From contig CAWGCS010000001.1 in NCBI GenBank assembly GCA_963821235.1, forward strand, positions 558,001 through 622,000: a DNA stretch of 64,000 nucleotides, written 5' to 3'. Source of the DNA: CTSoil-043 sp963821235 (lineage in GTDB: Bacteria; Chloroflexota; Limnocylindria; Limnocylindrales; CSP1-4). Both the position numbers and the translations under genes were made by a program. Shown piece by piece: positions 8,031-16,596 of the stretch. Position 1 is the first letter of the stretch. The number at the start of each line of letters is the position of its first letter. The notes below the pieces were generated by a model that had not been told where the DNA came from, did no database searches, and saw nothing but the letters and a program-made list of their open reading frames with translations.

Positions 8031-8234
8031 ATGGGCGTCATCATCATCCGCGAGATGGTCGGCACGAGCCCGACGTCCTGGAGCGACGCGGCGCGGCAGG
8101 CGGTTGCCACCGCATCGCGCACCGTCCGCAACATCCGCAGCGTCGAGGTCGTGAAGTCGACCGCGACGGTCGAGAACGGCGAGATCGTCGAGTATCGGGT
8201 GGACCTGAAGATCGGGTTCGAATACGACGGCTGA
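8031..8234 (+). CDS. Dodecin-family protein
   Basis: 67 residues, the usual dodecin length, with GGGAGGG upstream. The fold signature is clear: IIIREMVGTSPTSW, AARQAVATASRTVRNIR, EIVEYRVDLKIGFEY. Dodecins assemble into hollow dodecamers that store flavins or CoA. Where classical flavin dodecins carry a Trp in LRWFEV (the residue stacking on the isoalloxazine ring), this protein has IRSVEV, so canonical flavin stacking appears lost. It stands alone between the zinc-ribbon gene and the broken regulator. Confidence 0.9.
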   Translation: MGVIIIREMVGTSPTSWSDAARQAVATASRTVRNIRSVEVVKSTATVENGEIVEYRVDLKIGFEYDG

Positions 8235-8323
8235 CCCGCCCTTCGGGACCGGTGGGCGTGCCCGTTGCGTGCTCCGGGGCACGCGTGGGACAGATAAGTG
8301 GGCGATGAGCGACCTGCGGCAGC

Positions 8324-11300
8324 ATGCACCGCATGCCACGTCCCCTCTCGGACCTCGCTCCTCAGCGCGCGCGCCATGCGGGCGGCCTCGTCGCCGTCGG
8401 GCCCGGGCGGGTCGAGCGCCCGAGCACCCCGACATCGCCGCCGGACGCGCCCGCCGCCCCCGATCCGGACGTCACCCTGATGGCTGAGCAGGCCTCCGGC
8501 GAGCTCGACGTCTTCGGCTTTCCCGTCCAGCTCGGCAAGGTCCAGCCGCCTCTGCTCCCGACGGAGACCCTAGAGCGCGAGCGCCTGCTCGGCTGGATGG
8601 CGGCGAAGGTTCACTCCCGGCTCGTGCTGATCGTCGCGGACGCCGGGTACGGGAAGACCACCCTGCTGGCCGACTGGAGCCGCCGGACGCGGATCCAGAC
8701 GCTCTGGTATCGCCTCGACGAGGCGGACCGGGACTGGGTCGTCTTCGTCAACCACGTGGTCGCGGCCGGGCGCGAGATCGACCCGGGCTTCGCCCCCAAC
8801 ACGATGTCGCTCATCCGGGAGCTCGGTGCCGGCATGGGCGACCGGGCCTCCATCGTCCGGACGCTGCTGACCGAGATCCGGCGCTGGGTGACCGGCGGGA
8901 CAGCGATGATCCTCGACGACTACCACCTCGTCGACGACGTCCCCGAAGTCCGCGAGATCGTGCGCGAGCTGCTCGTTCGCGGCCCGGAGCGGCTGGCCGT
9001 GGTCATCTCGACGCGACGGACGCCCACGCTGCCCCTCGCCCGCCTGCGCGCCCTCGGCGAGATCGCCGAGCTCTTCACGGCGGACCTGCGGTTCGACCGC
9101 GACGAGATGGAGCGCCTCTTCCGGGAGACGTATCGCCATCCCCTCGATGCGGACCTGCTCGAGGCCCTGGCGCGAACGACGGAAGGCTGGGCGGCAACGC
9201 TCCGTCTCGTGGAGACCGCCGTGCGGGGACGCCCGCGCGAGGAGGTGCGGGCGGTCATCCAGGGCCTCTCGGCGCGACACGGCGACCTCCACGACTACCT
9301 GGCCGAGGAGGTCGTCGGCCGGATGCCGACGGAGCTCCAGGACTTCCTCGAACGCTGCGCGCTCCTGCACGTGGCCACGCCCCAGCTCGCCAGTGCCGCA
9401 GCCGCCGTCTCGATCGTCGACGCCCGCCGCCTGCTGGACGTCACGGAGGAGGCCGGCCTCCTCTCGCGGCGGGGTCGCACGGGCCAGGCCGGGCGCCTCC
9501 TCCACCCGCTGGTGCGAAGCTTCCTCGAGGGCCGCCTCCTCGAGGCCGTCGGACCGGACGGCGTCGCCGAGATCCACGTGCGCATCGCCATCGCCGCGGA
9601 GCTCAACAGCTGGTGGCTGGCCGCCCACCACTACGCCGCCGCCGGTCGTCACGACGACGTGGCCCGGGTCCTCTCCGGCTCCCTCGAGGCGATCCTCGGA
9701 TCGGGTGGTGCCCAGGCCGCCGTCGACCTCATGGCGGCTGGGGTTGAGCCGGATCGCGCGTGGCACCGAGTCCTGATTGCCCGTCGACACCTCGGAGAGG
9801 GACGGTTCCGCGATGGTGCCCAAGAGGCCAACCTCGCATGGCAGGCGGTGAGGAGCGGGGACGACATCGGGGCGGATTGGGTCCTGTTAACCCTGATCGC
9901 CGCGTGCTTTGCGCAAGGCGACTACGCCGGCGGGTCCTCATGGGGCCTCGGCTCTCACTGGCTCGGCGCAGGGCTCAATGGCCCGGTCAGTCGCCAAAGC
10001 CGTCCTAGCCTTGGCTGACTCGACCGTAGACGGGTCGCTTGATCTGACTGCGGATCTCATTGCTGACACAGCGCGGCTCGCGGCCGAACTCGGACACCGA
10101 CACTTCTACGGCATCTCGATGCTCAACCTCGGTTGGGTTGACCGCTACAGAGGTCTCACACCAGAGGTGGCCGACCACGCCCGCGCCGCCGAACGCGCCT
10201 TGAGTGAGACTTCAGCCGGTCCGGAATTGTCGACGGTCCACACGCTCCTCGCCTGGTCGCACGCACAAGCATGCGAGATCGGTCGCGCGCGCGAGGAACT
10301 CCAACTCGCGAGAGGCCTCTCGCGTGAGGCCACGCGCTACGAGACGCTCGTCGAGGCCGCGGACATCGTTGGTGCGTACTCAGACACCGAAGAGGCTCAT
10401 GAGCTCCTCCTGGCGGCAGCCTCCTCCCAGCCAAGACTCCGCCGCCGACGAAGCCCTCTACGCGCTGACGTGCGCGGAGAACGAGCTCCGACGGGGCGAT
10501 GTCACAACCGCCGCTGAGGCGCTCGCCCGGACACCCGACGGCATAGTCGCTGGTCACCCGGCGTTTCGTGCGCGCCGGATGCTCGCAAGGCTGACGATCG
10601 AGCTCGAAAGCGGGTTGATCAGAGACGAAGCGGTCGTTCATGCCGCCATCGAGCGCGCCCAGAGCCAGGGGGCGGGCGCGGTTGTCCCGGGACTGCAACT
10701 CGTGCTTGGCGCGATTGGCGGCTCTGACGCCCTCAGCCGATCTGTGAAGCGGGTTGGCGAGCGCGGCGACCGGGCGGTCCTCAGCGTTCATGCAGAACTC
10801 CTCGTTTCCCGACTGGACCAGCTGGATGAATCGCGCCGCCAGACTCGTCCGTACCGAGGCTCAGAGACGACCGACGAGGTGGCGCCCCGCGTTGCGGCGC
10901 GCGCTCGCCGGCCGACCTGCCTTGGCACTGCAGGCGGCTCAAGTCCTCGAGCTGATCGGTGATGCCAGCGACGTAGTCGTGCTCCGGCGATTGAGCAAGG
11001 ATTTGCGCGGAGCTCTCGAAGGCCTGACCTAGGTCGGGCACTCGCGCGCCGGATCGCACCGCGCGTGTGGGTGGAAGATCAAGGGCGGGTAGTCCTCCGC
11101 GTCGGTGCCAACGAGATACCGGGCACGTCGGTCCGTCGCAAGGCGCTGGCACTGCTCTGCTACCTGCTGACGAGGCCCGGCTTCTCTGCCTCGCGAGACC
11201 AGGTTCTCGACGCATTGTGGCCGGAGCAGGATCCCGACCAGTCGGTCAACTCCCTCCATCAGACCGCGTACTTCCTGCGCCGCGTGTTCGAACCACAGTA

Positions 11301-11773
11301 CGCGGACGATTTGTCGCCGGGATACCTCAACCACAACCCGGAGCTGCTCTGGCTCGACCCTGAGCTTGTTGACAGCCGAAGCAGCGCATGCCGTCGCCTT
11401 CTCGACTCATGTGGCCGACCCCCGAGTCCAGCGAGGTCGACGCGCTCTCGATCACCTACCGAGGGGCCTTCGCGCTGGACTTCGCCTACGAGGAGTGGGC
11501 GTCGCCGTATCGGGAGACTCTGCACGCCCGCTACCTCGAAACCCTGGAAATGGCATCCAGGCGGATATCGCCGGTGGCCACCTCGATCGAGCGATTGTCT
11601 TGGCGCGTCGCTTGCTGGAGGTCGATCCCGACGTCGATGAGGTAGAGCGAACGCTCCTGCGTCTATACCGCGCTGCAGGAGCACACGCCGCGGCGGCTGA
11701 GCAGTACACGCACTACGCGGTAACCGTTCGCCGGGACCTTGGCCTTGATCCTCCGAGTCTCGCGGACGTGTGA
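8324..11773 (+). pseudogene. BTAD/STAND transcriptional regulator, multiply frameshifted
   Basis: Together the frames spell one roughly 1,100-residue MalT/BTAD-type regulator. The first 530 codons are intact (ATG 8324 or 8480): STAND NTPase with Walker A ADAGYGKTTLLADW and Walker B AMILDDYHLVDD. Coding then jumps frame near 9930-9990, 10420-10440, about 10835, about 11020, about 11370, about 11420 and about 11565. The TPR-like middle, the winged-helix domain (LGRALARRIAPRVWVEDQG, LDALWPEQDPDQSVN, from about 11032) and the BTAD domain (ALDFAYEEWASPYR; LEVDPDVDEVERTLLRLYR) stay recognisable up to the stop at 11773. Read as written, only a truncated 564-residue NTPase could be made, without DNA-binding domain. 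Recent decay or local indel errors in the assembly are both possible. Confidence 0.85.
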
Positions 11774-11826
11774 TCAGGCAACCGGATTCGGACGGGCGGT
11801 CGAGGGCCATTAGGTAAGGTTCGGTA

Positions 11827-11856
11827 TTGACCGGTTCGCCGCGACCGGCCTAGAGT
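11827..11856 (+). promoter_or_regulatory. Promoter of the HD-GYP leader transcript
   Basis: TTGACC (11827-11832), 18-base spacer, TAGAGT (11851-11856), located 50 bases after the broken regulator ends. Transcription from about 11863 would give a leader of roughly 400 bases before the HD-GYP start at 12263. Confidence 0.5.
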
Positions 11857-11962
11857 CCCACCTGCTTCTGGTACGAAGGTACTAGTAAGCAATGTCAATC
11901 TCGGGACGCGCTGATACTCCGCCTGAAATGGGCACTTAGGGCGGAGTGGAGCGACTAGTGCA

Positions 11963-12033
11963 ACCGACCGGTTCAAGGTCGGTTTCCGTGCTCAGGATGA
12001 GCGCGGAAACCCATTGGAGGGCACACGATGGGT
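11963..12033 (+). other. Three abutting hairpins in the HD-GYP leader (candidate structured RNA)
   Basis: Three stem-loops follow one another with essentially no gap. Hairpin 1 is ACCGACC/GGTCGGT (11963-11983, loop GGTTCAA). Hairpin 2 is an 11-bp stem TTTCCGTGCTC/GAGCGCGGAAA (11983-12009, loop AGGAT, one T-G pair). Hairpin 3 is ACCCAT/ATGGGT (12009-12033). Contiguous helices sharing boundary bases are typical of regulatory RNA. It matches no riboswitch class I can name. Confidence 0.5.
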
Positions 12034-12093
12034 CCCGAATTCGGCTCGAAGGGCTTCTAGCGGCCGGGATGAGGCAGTCCGGGGTATCGAGTG

Positions 12094-12183
12094 ATGAAGC
12101 ACCGACTCCTGCGCCTCTTGGCGGCGGTCAGCACGCTGGCCGCTGCCGTCCTCGCCGGTGGCGCCTCCCTGAAGGGGTTCTAG
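12094..12183 (+). CDS. 29-residue signal-peptide-like micropeptide
   Basis: ATG AAG CAC at 12094 to TAG at 12183. The product starts MKHRLLRLLAAV and ends LAGGASLKGF: a basic start, an amphipathic/hydrophobic helix of about 18 residues, and a short polar tail. This has the size and layout of peptide-pheromone precursors (AgrD-like cyclic lactone peptides often carry an ASxxGF-type segment at this point) but lacks the charged C-terminal tail, and no AgrB-type processing enzyme is nearby. GGGG at 12081-12084 could serve as ribosome binding site. It lies in the leader of the HD-GYP gene, so it could also act as a regulatory leader peptide. Confidence 0.4.
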   Translation: MKHRLLRLLAAVSTLAAAVLAGGASLKGF

Positions 12184-12200
12184 GTACTTAGGTCCCACTA

Positions 12201-12255
12201 CAGGTCGCCCAATCGGCACGGTAGAGTCTGTCTGCCGAGTGGAAGCAGCGACCTG
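12201..12255 (+). promoter_or_regulatory. Two-tier stem-loop abutting the HD-GYP ribosome binding site
   Basis: Outer arms CAGGTCGC (12201-12208) and GCGACCTG (12248-12255), inner arms CGGCA (12214-12218) and TGCCG (12233-12237). The outer 3' arm ends on the first G of GAGGT (12255-12259), the ribosome binding site four bases before ATG 12263. Folding could therefore control translation. A TAGAGT (12222-12227) in the loop might alternatively be a -10 element. Confidence 0.5.
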
Positions 12256-12262
12256 AGGTCTA

Positions 12263-13807
12263 ATGCCTCGTAGCCTCAAGATCTACATCGCTGGGCTCGT
12301 CGCGGTCAGCGCATTTGCGTTGGTTGCGACGAGCCTTGTGATTCCCATCGACACCCGGATTGCTCTCGGCCTAACGGGCAACGAGCCCGTGGACACTCTG
12401 GTCGGCATTGCGTTCTGGACCGTCATGACGCTGCTTGCGTCGGCCTTTCCGGTCCAGATGCCACGAGGCTCGTTGATCAACACGTCGATTGCGACACTCG
12501 TGGCTGCATTGAGTCTCGGCGGGCCAACTGCCGCGGGTTGGGTCGCGCTCATTGGCACCACGGAACTGCGTGAGCTCTCTGGGCGGGTGCCCTGGTACGG
12601 GACGCTGGCAAACCATGCTGGCTTGGTCCTCCCCGCGGTCGTCGGAGGTGCGGTCAGTTCGGCTTTGGCTGGCAGCGCGGGCATGGACGCACCACCCCTG
12701 TGGAGCTTCATCGCGTCGATGGCCGGTGCGTCTGCCTTCTTTGCCTTGAACGTGTCCTTCACGTCGGTGACGGTTGCCCTCAAGTCGGGGCAATCAATGA
12801 GAGTGGTCGTCTTCGGGGACCTGCCCACGTTCTTCGCCAACTGGGTCGCACTCTCACCGCTCGCGTGGTTGATGGCTTTCGCGACGCTCAGGGTCGGATG
12901 GTGGGCGACTCTCCTGTTTGCGCTCCCCGTCTGGATCATGAGGGGGGCGCTTGACCAGATCATCGAGATGCGGGAGATGTTCACGCAGACGGTGCGGAGT
13001 CTGGCGGGGGCTGTCGACGCGAGGGATACGTTCACGGCGGGCCACAGCCGGCGCGTACAGCAGATCTCCGTGGACATCGGGCGCGTGCTGAGGCTGTCGG
13101 AGAGCGACCTGGAGGCCCTGGAATGGGGCGGGCTCCTGCACGACATCGGCAAGATCGGCGTGCGGGACGACGTGCTGAACAAGCCGGACAAGCTGACGAA
13201 GGAAGAGCGGGCGCTGATGAACGCCCACCCGGTGATCGGCGCGAACATCATCGCCCCGGTCACGAAGCTGGCCCCGGAGCTGCCGCTCATCCGCCATCAC
13301 CACGAGTGGTTCAACGGCTCGGGCTACCCGGATCGGCTGATCGGGGACGAGATCCCCAGGCTCGCCCGCATCCTGCACGTCGCGGACGCCTTCGAGGCCA
13401 TGACCACGGCGCGCCCCTATCGGATGACGCCGCTCACCAACGACCAGGCGATGGACGAGCTGCGGCGGTTCGCCGGCATCCAGTTCGACCCGGCGATGGT
13501 GGACGCCTTCGCCCGCACGCACTGGGCGGCCGGCGCCAGCGACCCTGGGCGACCCTCCGAGCTGAGGCCGCCGGTGCCGCTCCTGGCCCAGGCGGCCAGC
13601 CGGATGGCCCAGGCGCGCGGCAGGACCGACGCCGGCGACCCGGGGACGCCCGGATCGGCGATGGCCGGCTCGGCGGTCGCCGCCCTCATGCCGCCGACCC
13701 TCGTCCCGCCGGCCCTCGTGCCGCCGACCCTCGTGCCGCCGGTGCGCGTGCCCACGGCGATCGCTCCGCCCGGCACGTCCGGCCCCGCTTCCGACCCCGC
13801 GTCCTGA
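12263..13807 (+). CDS. Membrane HD-GYP domain phosphodiesterase (probable c-di-GMP hydrolase)
   Basis: 514 residues. Residues about 8-235 contain six to seven hydrophobic segments forming an integral-membrane sensor of a MASE-like type. The HD-GYP domain follows: HSRRV (about 260), HDIGKIG (about 293), HPVIGANII, RHHHEWFNGSGYPDRL (about 345) with intact H, HD and GYP residues, and HVADAFEAMTT. HD-GYP enzymes hydrolyse c-di-GMP to pGpG or GMP. The C-terminal 85 residues are Pro/Ala-rich with PPxLV repeats and no fold. RBS GAGGT lies four bases upstream. The long structured leader and micropeptide upstream suggest unusual regulation. Confidence 0.93.
   Translation: MPRSLKIYIAGLVAVSAFALVATSLVIPIDTRIALGLTGNEPVDTLVGIAFWTVMTLLASAFPVQMPRGSLINTSIATLVAALSLGGPTAAGWVALIGTTELRELSGRVPWYGTLANHAGLVLPAVVGGAVSSALAGSAGMDAPPLWSFIASMAGASAFFALNVSFTSVTVALKSGQSMRVVVFGDLPTFFANWVALSPLAWLMAFATLRVGWWATLLFALPVWIMRGALDQIIEMREMFTQTVRSLAGAVDARDTFTAGHSRRVQQISVDIGRVLRLSESDLEALEWGGLLHDIGKIGVRDDVLNKPDKLTKEERALMNAHPVIGANIIAPVTKLAPELPLIRHHHEWFNGSGYPDRLIGDEIPRLARILHVADAFEAMTTARPYRMTPLTNDQAMDELRRFAGIQFDPAMVDAFARTHWAAGASDPGRPSELRPPVPLLAQAASRMAQARGRTDAGDPGTPGSAMAGSAVAALMPPTLVPPALVPPTLVPPVRVPTAIAPPGTSGPASDPAS
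13691..13750 (+). repeat. Four tandem 15-bp coding repeats (PPxxV)
   Basis: Units CCGCCGACCCTCGTC, CCGCCGGCCCTCGTG, CCGCCGACCCTCGTG and CCGCCGGTGCGCGTG run head to tail within the HD-GYP gene, encoding PPTLV-PPALV-PPTLV-PPVRV. Confidence 0.9.
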
Positions 13808-13813
13808 CACAAT
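13808..13813 (+). promoter_or_regulatory. Leaderless-type -10 (CACAAT) for the MFS gene
   Basis: CACAAT ends six bases before ATG 13820 with no Shine-Dalgarno, so transcription probably starts at or next to the ATG. Confidence 0.5.
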
Positions 13814-13819
13814 CCCGGG

Positions 13820-15838
13820 ATGCTCCTCTCAGGGATCGTCCTGGGCCTCGTCGTCGGGCTCGCCGCGGGCGGCCGATTCGACAACCTCCTCGCGGTCCGC
13901 CTCCGCTGGACGCTGCTGCTCTTCCTGGCGGTCGCCCTTCGCCTGGGAACGGAAGCGGCGCTGCAGCGCAACGTCGCCCTCGCGGACCAGTTCCGGATGC
14001 CCCTCCTCGCCCTGGCCTACGGGATCCTCATCGTGGCGCTGTGGGTCAACCGGACGCGGCCGGGAATCAGCATGGCGCTCGTGGGATCGGTGCTGAACGC
14101 CACGGCGATCCTGGCCAACGGCGGCTTCATGCCGGTCTGGGACCAGGCCCTGCGGGGCGCCGAGCTCTCCCCCTCGGACATCCTCTCGCCGATCCACTTC
14201 CTGCTGGCGACCACGGACGCGTCCGAGTTCCTCCTCCGGGCGGGCCCGCTGGGGGACGTGATCCCGATCCCGATCCCCGTGTTCCGGAACGTCCTCTCGA
14301 TCGGCGACGTCCTCCTGGCGCTCGGCCTCGCCTTCTTCGCCTTCGCCAGCCTCCTCCGCGAGCCGCCCACCGTCGACGCCGCTGGCAGGCCGATCGGCGG
14401 CGACATCGCGGTCGCCGGCGGGCTGGGCAGTCGCCACCGCGTCCGTCCGGCCACCGGGCTGTCGTCGAGCCTGACGGCGACGATCGCCCTCGAGCGGCCC
14501 GTCGTCCTGGGCGGCTCCGGCGCCGGCATCGCGATCCCCGCCCCCACCCCCTCCCCGGGGGCGCCCGGAGGCCTGGATGCGCGGACGAGGGGGATCCTTG
14601 CCCGGGCGCTCGGCCACCCCTACGTCCGCCTCGCCCAGAACGGCTCGTTCGGCGCGCTCTGGGTCGGCCAGCTGATCTCCCTCTTCGGCGACCGGGTCCA
14701 CCAGATCGCCCTGGCATTCCTCGTCCTCCACACCACCGACTCGCTCATCGCGGTGGCCCTGACGTTCATGGCCGCGACCCTGCCGAACATCGTCTTCGGG
14801 CCCATCGCCGGCGCCCTCGTCGATCGCTGGGACCAGAAGCGGGTGATGATCCTCTCCGACCTCCTGCGGGCCGCGATCGTGCTCCTGCTGCCGGTCGCAG
14901 CGGGGGCGAACGTGCTGCTCGTCTATCCCCTCGTCTTCAGCCTGACGACCGTCTCCCTCTTCTTCCGCCCCGCCCGGACGGCGGTCATCCCGCGAATCGT
15001 CCGCGACGACGAGCTCGTCGCGGCCAACTCGGCGACGTGGCTGGGGGAGACGATCGCCGATGTCATCGGCTATCCGCTGGCGACCCTCTTCGTGGCCTTC
15101 CTCGGCGGCGCCCTGGCCCTCGCCTTCTGGATCGACGCCGCCTCCTACGTCGCCTCCGCGCTCCTGCTCCTGACGATGACCGTCCCGGCCGTGGTGCGGA
15201 CGGTCGCCCAGTCGGTGCCGGGCCTGCGGGGCCTCCGTGACGACCTGCTCACCGGCTGGCGGTTCCTGCGCGGGGAGCCCGTCCTCCTGGCGAACACCCT
15301 CCAGGCGGTCGTCGGCCAGTTCTCGATCGGGGTGACCATCGCGATCATGGCCGGCTACGCGCGGGACGCCCTGACCTCGGTCGCCTTCGACGACATCGCG
15401 CGCTACGGGTTCATCGAAGCGGCGATCGGGATCGGCAACCTGGCCGGCGGCTTCGTCATCGGCCTCATCGGCAACCGGATCGCCCGCGGCCGCCTCGTGA
15501 TCGTCGGCTACGTCGGCTACGGGGCGTGCGTCGCGGGGCTGGCCCTGACCGGCAACCTGGAGGCCGCCCTGGGGCTGGCCCTGGGCATGGGCGTGGCGAA
15601 CATGGTGTTCGTCATCCCGACGCAGACGCTCTTCATGGAGCGGACGCCGGGCGACATGATCGGGCGGGTCGTCGGCTTCCGCTTCGCCGCGGTGTTCGGC
15701 TCCATGACGCTGGCGATGGGCATCGGCGGGTTGCTGGGCGAGGCCTTCGGGGCCCCGGCGGTCTTCGGCGTCTTCGGAATCGTGACCGTCGCGGCGGGGC
15801 TGGCAGGCCTGTTGAGCCGTCCGCTGCGCGAGGCATGA
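13820..15838 (+). CDS. DUF5317-MFS fusion transporter
   Basis: 672 residues. Residues 1-185 form a DUF5317-like membrane module (LRLGTEAALQRN, LNATAILANGGFMPVWD, VFRNVLSIGDVLLALGLAFFAF). A linker of about 60 residues rich in Pro/Gly leads to a complete 12-helix MFS exporter (from LAQNGSFGALWVGQLISLFGDRVHQIALAFL) with the signature GALVDRWDQKRVMI after helix 2, resembling EntS/MFS_3 drug or siderophore exporters. Fusion in one frame is seen directly. Substrate is unknown. It starts 12 bases after the HD-GYP stop with its own leaderless-type promoter. Confidence 0.88.
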   Translation: MLLSGIVLGLVVGLAAGGRFDNLLAVRLRWTLLLFLAVALRLGTEAALQRNVALADQFRMPLLALAYGILIVALWVNRTRPGISMALVGSVLNATAILANGGFMPVWDQALRGAELSPSDILSPIHFLLATTDASEFLLRAGPLGDVIPIPIPVFRNVLSIGDVLLALGLAFFAFASLLREPPTVDAAGRPIGGDIAVAGGLGSRHRVRPATGLSSSLTATIALERPVVLGGSGAGIAIPAPTPSPGAPGGLDARTRGILARALGHPYVRLAQNGSFGALWVGQLISLFGDRVHQIALAFLVLHTTDSLIAVALTFMAATLPNIVFGPIAGALVDRWDQKRVMILSDLLRAAIVLLLPVAAGANVLLVYPLVFSLTTVSLFFRPARTAVIPRIVRDDELVAANSATWLGETIADVIGYPLATLFVAFLGGALALAFWIDAASYVASALLLLTMTVPAVVRTVAQSVPGLRGLRDDLLTGWRFLRGEPVLLANTLQAVVGQFSIGVTIAIMAGYARDALTSVAFDDIARYGFIEAAIGIGNLAGGFVIGLIGNRIARGRLVIVGYVGYGACVAGLALTGNLEAALGLALGMGVANMVFVIPTQTLFMERTPGDMIGRVVGFRFAAVFGSMTLAMGIGGLLGEAFGAPAVFGVFGIVTVAAGLAGLLSRPLREA

Positions 15839-15973
15839 GGCCGGCTGGGCCGGAATCCGCACGCCCGGCCCGGGCCCTCGGCTACACTCGCGGCGGAGCG
15901 CAGGTTCGGGGCGGCAATCGGCCCCTCGCGCTCGCCGCCCGTCGTGGCGGCACCAGGGAGTGACGACGCAACG

Positions 15974-16540
15974 ATGACCGAGCGGGACGGACGCGCCGCC
16001 GACGAGACGACCGAGATCGATGCCGACGAGGCGGCCGACGCAGCGGCTGCCGGGCTCGAAGGGGTCGAAGGCGAGGACGAGGCGGCCGCCGCGGCCGAGG
16101 AAGCCGACTTCGAGGACGCTGCCGCGCGGGAGGCCGGGTTCGACGAGACCGACCTCCTGGAAGAGGAGCCGGCGCCGGTCGGAGGGCCTGGCCGTGTCGA
16201 AGCGGCGCCCGGTCGCCGGCCCGCCCGTCGGGGACCGGCCGGCCCGGAGCGCGCGCCGTCCCTCTCCGAGATCGCGGTCCACATCGACGACCGCATCTCG
16301 AAGGTGTTCGTCATCGCCGTCACGGCGGTCTTCGCCCTGATCTTCCTCAACGCGCTGCTCCTGGGCAAGGGCGGCCTCTTCTCGCCGGTCCCGACGCCCA
16401 CGCCGGTCCCCAGCGCCACCGCGGCCCCGTCGGCGACCCCGGCGCCGTCGCTGACGGCGGCGCCCAGCGGCTCTCCCGGCGCATCCGCGACACCTGCGGC
16501 CAGCGCCACGCCCGTCCCCAGCGCGTCCGCCACGCCCTAG
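15974..16540 (+). CDS. Acidic, single-helix membrane protein with Ser/Thr/Pro/Ala tail
   Basis: 188 residues from ATG 15974. Residues 1-75 are highly acidic (Glu/Asp/Ala-rich), residues 76-105 basic and Pro-rich, a helix of about 20 hydrophobic residues follows (VFVIAVTAVFALIFLNALLL), and the last 50 residues are a Pro/Thr/Ser/Ala linker (PTPTPVPSATAAPSATPAP). The inside-acidic/outside-linker layout suggests a bitopic anchor with an extracytoplasmic stalk. No catalytic domain. A TACACT (15883-15888) may be its -10, giving a leader of about 80 bases. Function unknown. Confidence 0.7.
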   Translation: MTERDGRAADETTEIDADEAADAAAAGLEGVEGEDEAAAAAEEADFEDAAAREAGFDETDLLEEEPAPVGGPGRVEAAPGRRPARRGPAGPERAPSLSEIAVHIDDRISKVFVIAVTAVFALIFLNALLLGKGGLFSPVPTPTPVPSATAAPSATPAPSLTAAPSGSPGASATPAASATPVPSASATP

Positions 16541-16584
16541 CCGTCGCGAGCCGGCGGCCCGAGCTCCGCGCTCCGGGGGAGGCG

Positions 16585-16590
16585 TATCCT
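16585..16590 (+). promoter_or_regulatory. Leaderless-type -10 (TATCCT) for pcm
   Basis: TATCCT followed by six bases and GTG 16597; no ribosome binding site. Supports that GTG as both transcription and translation start. Confidence 0.6.
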
Positions 16591-16596
16591 CGGCGC

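Noticed and set aside
8324..11773. Programmed frameshifting as the reason for the split regulator
   Set aside because: Too many shifts in both directions and no slippery heptamer plus structure noticed at the junctions; decay or sequence error is simpler.
11963..11983. T-arm-like hairpin with GGTTCAA loop, hinting at a tRNA
   Set aside because: No D-arm, anticodon arm or acceptor stem can be built around it, and the position of the invariant C61 is a T.
13691..13750. Tandem repeats as a possible CRISPR array
   Set aside because: Units are contiguous 15-mers in a coding frame with no spacers; no cas genes are seen.
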